This document shows positions 9,497 to 14,346 of a DNA stretch of 14,346 nt, in pieces (within the stretch, counting starts at the first letter, position 1; every line of letters starts with the position of its first letter). Position numbers and translations under genes: made by a program. The notes under the pieces were generated by a model that made no database searches, was not told where the DNA came from, and worked only from the letters and a program-made list of their open reading frames with translations. Origin of the DNA: an uncultured Alcaligenaceae bacterium (lineage in GTDB: Bacteria; Pseudomonadota; Gammaproteobacteria; Burkholderiales; Burkholderiaceae_B); NCBI GenBank assembly GCA_937897265.1, contig CALCPT010000444.1, positions 1 to 14,346 of the forward strand, written 5' to 3'.

Positions 9497-10348
9497 ATGG
9501 CACCAAGCACTTCAAACGCGCCTGTTGCGCTAATTACTGGGGCAGGTAAGGGCATCGGTCGCGCAATGACCTTGGGCTTGCTCTCAAAGGGCATGCGCGT
9601 AGCTGCCGTTGACCGAGATGAGCAAAGCTTGCTTGCGCTAAAACACTTGGCCAACCAATCCGACCAAGCCGAGTGTCTAGAGCTATTCACAGAAGATCTA
9701 ACAAGTTTCGATGCCGTGTCCTTGGTGGACCGCGTTCAAGCACGTCTTGGTAGTATCAATATCTTGATTAATAATGCGGGCCTCGGTCAAGGACAAGTTC
9801 GCAGCGACTACCACCGGCATCCGCCAAAGTTTTACGATGTCACCTCCGAGCAATGGCTTAACGCAATCGCCGTCAATGCGAATGCAGTTTTTTTGCTCAG
9901 CCAGGTTGTCGCCAAGCGTATGCTTGGCAGCGGCTGGGGGCGCATCATCAACGTCACAACGAGTTTAGGCACCATGCTCAGAGAAGGCTACTGTCCCTAC
10001 GGTCCAACAAAGGCTGCTGCAGAGGGTCTGAGTGCTGTCATGGCAAGCGACCTAGCTGGCTCAGGCGTCACAGTCAATGTGTTGATCCCAGGTGGCATTG
10101 TGAACACGCCGATGATTCCGGGTGAGGCACCGTTCTTGAGAGAAGAGCTGATTCAGCCTGAGGCGATGCTGACACCGCTTTATTGGCTGTGCTCTAGCGA
10201 CGCGAATCACGTGACAGGGCTACGTTTTTTAGCAAATCGATGGGACGATAGTCTTTTGGCGGCAGAGGCGGCAAAACTGGCGGGCGCCCCTATTGGCTGG
10301 AAGGATCTTGCCGTTTTACCCGTCACGCCGAAGTTCAAAGCTCACTGA
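9497..10348 (+). CDS. Short-chain dehydrogenase/reductase, substrate unknown
   Basis: A 283-residue NAD(P)-dependent oxidoreductase of the classical SDR type. The cofactor motif TGAGKGIG is at 14-21, D39 at the end of the second strand suggests NAD preference, NNAG is at 92-95, and the catalytic residues are S156, Y168 and K172 (YGPTK). The C-terminus carries about 35 residues beyond the usual ending, with a WDDSL segment and a PIGWKDL stretch. I cannot name the substrate. The ATG at 9497 has AAGG about 9 nt upstream. It is transcribed away from a Bug binding protein, so a role in using the ligand of that protein is possible but only inferred. It is unrelated in sequence detail to benD and lies outside the benzoate cluster. 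Confidence 0.88.
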   Translation: MAPSTSNAPVALITGAGKGIGRAMTLGLLSKGMRVAAVDRDEQSLLALKHLANQSDQAECLELFTEDLTSFDAVSLVDRVQARLGSINILINNAGLGQGQVRSDYHRHPPKFYDVTSEQWLNAIAVNANAVFLLSQVVAKRMLGSGWGRIINVTTSLGTMLREGYCPYGPTKAAAEGLSAVMASDLAGSGVTVNVLIPGGIVNTPMIPGEAPFLREELIQPEAMLTPLYWLCSSDANHVTGLRFLANRWDDSLLAAEAAKLAGAPIGWKDLAVLPVTPKFKAH

Positions 10349-10514
10349 ATGTTGGCCTTGTTCGGTGGATAGTGTCAGGAATTATGAGGTTTGAGAGAAC
10401 ATTTAACAGTACTCTGCCCCCCATTGCCTAGGATCATCTGAGTCGGTCGTCGCATTCGGCTCAACATTATCAAGTCATCACGGGTTCAAGTCGTCGCCCG
10501 TTTTCAGCTGACCA
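10349..10514. repeat. Spacer with an imperfect tandem 16-nt repeat and weak hairpin
   Basis: No gene is seen in this 166-bp spacer. Near its right end an imperfect direct repeat occurs with 16-nt period: TCAAGTCATCACGGG at 10470-10484 and TCAAGTCGTCGCCCG at 10486-10500. The two ends also pair as ACGGG/CCCGT (10480-10484 with 10497-10501), followed by TTT. It could be a weak terminator or an operator ahead of the glycosyltransferase gene. The evidence is thin. Confidence 0.25.
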
Positions 10515-11570
10515 ATGAAACATCTTTCAATTTGTATTCCTACCTTTAATCGGCACGAGCCGCTAAAGCTATTAAATGAAAGATTTTTAAGCAGAGCGCT
10601 TGAACTCTTTCCTGATGATGTAGAAGTGTTAATTTGTGACGACTCAGAACTTGCGATCGCTCAGGCGAATCGCTTGGCTCTGCGCAAGAACATTCGCTAT
10701 CAACACAACCCAATTCGCACTGGTTTTGCGAGTAGCTTGGAATGGTGTTTTGAGCAGGCTGAGGGTAAATTTGTTTGGTTGCTATCTGACGACGATCCAA
10801 TCCTGTGGGATGGCTTTTGCCGGTTGTTAGCATTGATTAAATTGGGCCAAGCTGACTGCTACATCGTGCCAATTATGTGAGCGACTTTTTTCAATGAAAC
10901 CCGCATCGATGATTTTAAAAAATTTAGCAGAAACAATAGTTTTTCTGTGGATCAGATGTTTCTGGATGATCCAGGGTTCTTGCCATTCATTTTGCTTTCT
11001 GCCGGCGTCGTGCGACTGGATAAAACGGTTTTAAAGCAAGCGAGTGCGAAGCTGGAAGGAAACTTGTTTATGCATATCGCGATGTATCTTGATATGCTAA
11101 ACCGCACGTCGCGGGTGCTTGTGGCCGATGAACCCGTTGTTAATTATCAACTTACGCGCAAACATGCCTATACGGTTGAAACCCTATTTGAAATGCGACT
11201 GGCCGTATTGCACTATTTAGCGCCACGATTTACCTCGTTGCAAGCCGTGATGCCCGAGCAGATTGACGCAGCGTTGCAGCACAGCCTGCAGTTAATGGTA
11301 GAAAATGATCTGAGTATCGTGCAAATGAAACCCTTGCCACAATCGCAAAAAATAATGCGAGACTATTACTGGAAGTACCGTCAAAAGCCGAACTACCTTG
11401 CGATGGTTATTTTGATGTTGCCGCCCATCTTTAGTCGCATTTGGTACTACGTTGTGAATGCACGCGATTACGTGAGAGTGTATGGCGTGGGTGCGAGCCT
11501 CTTGCGAAAGTGTCAACTTGCATTCACTTCTTATAAAGAGCTCAAGGCGTTTGCAATCTTTAGAATGTAA
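10515..11570 (+). pseudogene. Family 2 glycosyltransferase interrupted by an in-frame TGA
   Basis: The reading frame runs for 351 codons but is broken by one TGA at 10878-10880 (codon 122). The first 121 residues form most of a GT-A nucleotide-sugar domain: SICIPTFNR at the start, an LICDDSE loop (39-45), and the LLSDDDPI metal/nucleotide-binding DxD-type motif (89-96). After the stop the same frame continues without interruption for about 230 codons. That part includes a GNLFMHIAMYLDML helix and a hydrophobic LAMVILMLPPIF stretch near the C-terminus, like complete GT2 proteins of about 330-350 residues. Re-initiation at the GTG at 10947 or the ATG at 10956 would yield a C-terminal piece lacking the donor site. 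The sugar and acceptor are unknown. No other polysaccharide gene is adjacent, so it looks like a stranded single gene. Confidence 0.8.
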
Positions 11571-11619
11571 GCGCCTTGGCTTGCCTTCGACAGACCAATC
11601 AGGGTGTCAATTTGCGACC

Positions 11620-12042
11620 TTACTCAACATAAAACTCTGTGCCGTTCGCAAAGATATTAGGTTTCATAAACATACCTAACAAAACGGCACCGTTCGGTGA
11701 GTAGGCTTGGTGTACGTTGCCACCCGGACGCCACACGAACTGACCCGCTGACGCTGCGCCATCTAAGTCGACTAGGCTACCTTCGATAATCCAGGTTTGT
11801 TCAAGTGCCGCGTGCTCATGCAAGGGCACAATTGCGCCAGGCTCCATCTTAAAAAGAATGCTCGAGATCCCAGAGGCGGGGTCCGCAAAGAGCACCTTCG
11901 AACTGATGCCAGGAAACTTAGACGGTACCCACTCCATCTTGGCTGGATCAACCAACGTCGACTTTAGGTGAGCGGGTAATTTTTGAGGATCTAGCCAACC
12001 CTCTGGTACTTTGGGTCGTAGTGCGGCTTCAGCAGCATTCAT
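11620..12042 (-). CDS. Cupin-domain protein (ChrR-like / small cupin dioxygenase-like)
   Basis: A 140-residue single-domain cupin. Motif 1 reads PLHEHAALEQTWIIEG with likely metal ligands H75, H77 and E81. Motif 2 reads GQFVWRPGGNVHQ with H111 as the fourth ligand, so the mononuclear metal site looks complete. Proteins of this shape include the ChrR C-terminal cupin and small dioxygenases acting on beta-diketones or hydroxyacetophenones; the sequence does not decide between them. No zinc-binding anti-sigma domain is fused to it, so it is not a full ChrR. The ATG at 12042 has GGAG about 7 nt upstream. It lies 55 nt downstream of the truncated Bug gene on the same strand, an arrangement that suggests a former transport-plus-enzyme pair. 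Confidence 0.85.
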   Translation of the reverse strand: MNAAEAALRPKVPEGWLDPQKLPAHLKSTLVDPAKMEWVPSKFPGISSKVLFADPASGISSILFKMEPGAIVPLHEHAALEQTWIIEGSLVDLDGAASAGQFVWRPGGNVHQAYSPNGAVLLGMFMKPNIFANGTEFYVE

Positions 12043-12097
12043 GTTTGTCTCCGGTATATAAGTGGATCAGGATAAATTGAATTTAAGCGTGTTAGGT

Positions 12098-13018
12098 TTA
12101 CTTATCGAGTGTGATGTTTCGGCTTCGAATAATGTCACCTAAGTCTTTTTCACTTTTAATAAATTGCGCTTTAAATTGAGCGGGTGTGCTTGGGCTAGGG
12201 ATATAGCCGCGCGCATTCAAATCATTGGCGATGGTCGGATTATCTAACGCTACTTTAATCGCGGCTGATAATTTAGCGACAAGATCAGCAGGTGTCCCTT
12301 TTGGCAGGATGACGCCTTGGTAACTATACAAATCGAACCCAGGGAAACCTGATTCTGCAATCGTTGGCAGGTCTGGAAGCTGAGTAATGCGGGTGATGGT
12401 TGACACCGCAAGAGGTTTGAGTTTGCCAGCCTGGACTTGTGGCAAGGCAGACCCAAGGTCAGTAAAGAGCAGGTCAATGAAACCACCAAGCAAGGCGTTA
12501 ATCGCTAACGGCGCACCAGCGTACGGAACATGTAACGGGGTCGCTTTGAGTTGACCGGCTAAGGCCTCCATGGTTAAGTGATTCATACTGCCGGTTCCCC
12601 AGCTGCCGTAACTCATTTTCTTTTCATTCTGCTGAATATAGGCAACCAGTTCTTTCATCGTGCTAACGGGCAAATCGTTGCGCGCCAACAGCACCAACGG
12701 CGTTTTCACCAACGAACTGACAAATTCAAAGTCTTGATTGGCGACGTAAGGCAACTCTTTGTACAACGAGGTATTCGCAGCAAGTTGGTCTGCGGTTTGC
12801 ATCGCCGAGTATCCATCTGGCGGCAATTTACTCAGAGCCTGTGTCGCGATAATGGTATTGCCACCCCCCCGATTTTCAACAATAAACGGCTGCTTGAGGT
12901 TGGTTGAGATGTTCTGCGTCACAATCCGCGCCACGATATCGGTGCCGCCGCCTGGTCCGTACGGCACAAGCCACTTGACGGGACGGTCTGGATAGCCCTG
13001 CGCCTGTGTCAGGCTGGT
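12098..13018 (-). pseudogene. Bug/TctC-family solute-binding protein lacking its 5' end and signal peptide
   Basis: The mature domain of a Bug protein is nearly complete: YPDRPVKWLVPYGPGGGTD, then VENRGGGNT, PPDGYSAM and LPTIAESGFPGFD. Reading back from it, the frame continues only through ATSLTQAQ, which resembles the last residues of a signal peptide, then FEK and other polar residues to a stop at 13052-13054. No ATG or TTG lies in this stretch. The only usable start is a GTG at 12965-12967, inside the first conserved strand, which would give 289 residues with no export signal. The other two frames upstream encode no hydrophobic leader, so a simple frameshift does not explain it; a deletion or rearrangement near 13020 does. 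As drawn, the product could not reach the periplasm. Its neighbour on the same strand is the cupin. Confidence 0.72.
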
Positions 13019-13234
13019 CGCTTTTTCGAAACAAGTATGGTTTTCTGATCGTCAGGGCTTGCCTGATTAAAGGCCTTAAGCCAGTTCTTGCACTGTGTCA
13101 CCAGCGTGGGTTAGGCTGTCCCATTGGTTGCGCTAAGACGGTAAAAAGTACAGGCAAAAATGATCTTTAGGTGTTGTGTTAAGTTAGGATCGTGTAGATT
13201 CTGTAACTGTTCTCAAACCAAGGGGATTCCAGTC
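13019..13234. other. Spacer between divergent Bug genes, possible coding remnant on minus strand
   Basis: No intact gene is present. On the minus strand an open stretch at 13009-13110 ends in a stop and reads CKNWLKAFNQASPDDQKTIL in its middle. This has the look of a protein C-terminus, but it has no start codon and is only 33 codons long. It overlaps the point where the truncated Bug gene loses its homology. The right half (about 13140-13234) should hold the promoter of the next plus-strand gene; only poor -35/-10 matches (TTGTGT and TAGATT) are visible. Confidence 0.35.
13220..13226 (+). promoter_or_regulatory. Shine-Dalgarno deciding the start of the third Bug gene
   Basis: AAGGGGA lies 8 nt before the ATG at 13235. 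The frame is open further up to an ATG at 13160, but the extra 25 residues are cysteine-rich and would precede the signal peptide. This ribosome site therefore fixes the later start. Confidence 0.65.
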
Positions 13235-14203
13235 ATGATTCGTCATTTGTTGTCGCAATGCTGCGTTGCGATCGTCGGGTTACTCAGCCTACCTGTCAAC
13301 GTTGTTGCGAACCCAGGTTGGCCCGCATCACCGATCCACATGGTGGTCCCGTTTCCCCCCGGGGGTAGTAATGATGTCATCGCCAGACGCTTAGCGGATG
13401 GGTTGAGCAAAGCCTTTGGTCAGACTGTCGTAGTTGAAAATAAAGGCGGGGGAGCGGGCACGATTGGTTCGCAAGCTGTTGCGACCTCGAAGCCCGACGG
13501 ATACACCTTCTTATTCATTTCGAGCTCGCTCGCGACCTCGGCGGCTGTTCAACAAACGCCCTATGATCCGCCCAAAGCGTTCACGGGGGTAGCGCAAGTC
13601 GCACGCTCGCCCTTTGTCGTTCTTACCAGTAAAGAGTTTCCGGTCAAAGACATCAAAGAGTTGATCGCTTACGCCAAGGCGAATCCTCGCAAAATGAACT
13701 TTGGTAGCGCTGGTTTGGGTGACAGTACGCAGATGGCGACTGAGCTCTTTAACGATATCTTTGATATCAAAATGACTGCAGTACCGTATAAAGGAATCTC
13801 ACCGGCTCAGCTAGACTTGGTGGCGGGACGGCTCGATATGATTATCACGACGATTGCATCGATTAAGGGCAACGCTGCCGATAGCTTGCCCAAGCTTGCT
13901 TTCACTGGCGCAAAGCGCGAGTCAGACTATCCGAATATTCCCACTGTCATAGAAGCGACAGGGACGCAATATGAGGTGGATGTATGGTGGGGTCTGTTTG
14001 CACCGTCTGGTATCCCAGCACCGATCTTACAAAAAATGAATGCTGAGGTAAACAAGATCGTCTCAGACGCAGCGTTTGCCGACTTTTTAAAGACAGTGGG
14101 CGCTTCTCCAGCTATTGGAACACCAGAGTCTTTTCAGCAGTTATTAGTCAAAGATCTAGAGCGCTGGCGTGCGATTGCCAAACGGGCTGGTGTCCAGAAC
14201 TAG
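13235..14203 (+). CDS. Bug/TctC-family periplasmic solute-binding protein
   Basis: An intact Bug receptor of 322 residues from the ATG at 13235. The signal peptide is short and hydrophobic (IRHLLSQCCVAIVGLLSLPV) and cleavage is likely after VVA, about residue 25. The mature protein opens with WPASPIHMVVPFPPGGSNDV, the canonical first ligand loop, then VENKGGGAGTIGS, KPDGYTFLF and the YPNIPTVIEATG segment late in the protein. It should bind a small organic molecule, often a carboxylate, in the periplasm; the ligand cannot be read from sequence. No TctA/TctB genes are adjacent in the window. It is divergent from the truncated Bug gene, and only 10 nt separate its stop from the next start, so it heads an operon that continues past the right edge. 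Confidence 0.92.
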   Translation: MIRHLLSQCCVAIVGLLSLPVNVVANPGWPASPIHMVVPFPPGGSNDVIARRLADGLSKAFGQTVVVENKGGGAGTIGSQAVATSKPDGYTFLFISSSLATSAAVQQTPYDPPKAFTGVAQVARSPFVVLTSKEFPVKDIKELIAYAKANPRKMNFGSAGLGDSTQMATELFNDIFDIKMTAVPYKGISPAQLDLVAGRLDMIITTIASIKGNAADSLPKLAFTGAKRESDYPNIPTVIEATGTQYEVDVWWGLFAPSGIPAPILQKMNAEVNKIVSDAAFADFLKTVGASPAIGTPESFQQLLVKDLERWRAIAKRAGVQN

Positions 14204-14213
14204 GAGATACGCG

Positions 14214-14346
14214 ATGAGTGATCGCACGCATCAGACTGATTTAGAGGCAATACAAGTCGCGTTGGAGCAAATCGGTGAGCTCTTGCACGGCATCGTTTCT
14301 CGCTCTGACATTAAGCAGATTTCTGCAGAGGTCTTACGACTCAACG
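14214..14346 (+). CDS. Unidentified protein, N-terminal 44 residues (3' end outside window)
   Basis: An ATG at 14214 is preceded by AGGAGA (14202-14207, 6-nt spacing, beginning inside the stop codon of the Bug gene), a strong sign of a real translated gene. The visible 44 residues (MSDRTHQTDLEAIQVALEQI and on) are polar and look like two amphipathic helices, with no signal peptide. I do not recognise the family. Its position directly behind the Bug gene suggests an enzyme or partner for the same ligand, but that is only inferred. Confidence 0.6.
   Translation, partial: MSDRTHQTDLEAIQVALEQIGELLHGIVSRSDIKQISAEVLRLN

Noticed and set aside
9497..10348. SDR as a second benD
   Set aside because: It lacks the BenD-specific segments, has an extra C-terminal part, and lies outside the benzoate operon beside a Bug gene.
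10878..10880. TGA in the glycosyltransferase read as selenocysteine
   Set aside because: Glycosyltransferases of this family are not selenoproteins, no active-site cysteine belongs here, and no stable hairpin of the SECIS kind is evident just after the TGA.
12578..12907. Plus-strand open frame of 109 codons opposite the truncated Bug gene
   Set aside because: It is antisense to clearly conserved Bug sequence and has no start signal or recognisable motif.

Overview
The window reads as a stretch of a betaproteobacterial chromosome, most likely order Burkholderiales. The signs are a catA-benABCD aromatic operon, three Bug/TctC-type periplasmic binding proteins within about 6 kb, and a moderate base composition (roughly half G+C by eye). 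Genus cannot be decided from the sequence alone.

Region 1 (2-7033, all + strand) is a benzoate catabolic cluster. In order it holds the 3' part of catA (catechol 1,2-dioxygenase, cut by the left edge), benA, benB, benC, benD, pcaI, pcaJ, then after a 136-bp gap an AAHS-type MFS transporter. The transporter would bring benzoate in. BenABC dihydroxylates it and BenD rearomatises the diol to catechol. CatA cleaves catechol to cis,cis-muconate, and PcaIJ activates 3-oxoadipate to its CoA ester. The intervening genes (catB, catC, pcaD) and the final thiolase (pcaF) are not in the window. Most junctions overlap by 1-4 nt, so the genes look co-transcribed and translationally coupled.

Region 2 (7034-8294) holds a zinc-ribbon/DUF805 membrane protein (+) and, convergent to it, a small exported cysteine-containing protein (-) of unknown function.

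Region 3 (8295-10348) is a divergent pair: a Bug solute-binding protein (-) and a short-chain dehydrogenase/reductase (+), separated by 239 bp.

Region 4 (10349-11570) is a family 2 glycosyltransferase gene interrupted by one in-frame TGA. The frame is otherwise open on both sides, so it is a recent pseudogene or a sequence error.

Region 5 (11620-13018, - strand) is a cupin preceded by a Bug gene whose 5' end, including nearly all of the signal peptide, is missing. Region 6 (13235-14346, + strand) is an intact third Bug gene followed 10 nt later by the start of an unidentified gene that runs off the right edge.

I see no RNA gene, CRISPR array, transposase or prophage gene. I found no clear case for a new defence or mobile system. 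The most notable points are the two damaged genes, the compact fusion of the ben genes with pcaIJ, and the small unidentified exported protein.
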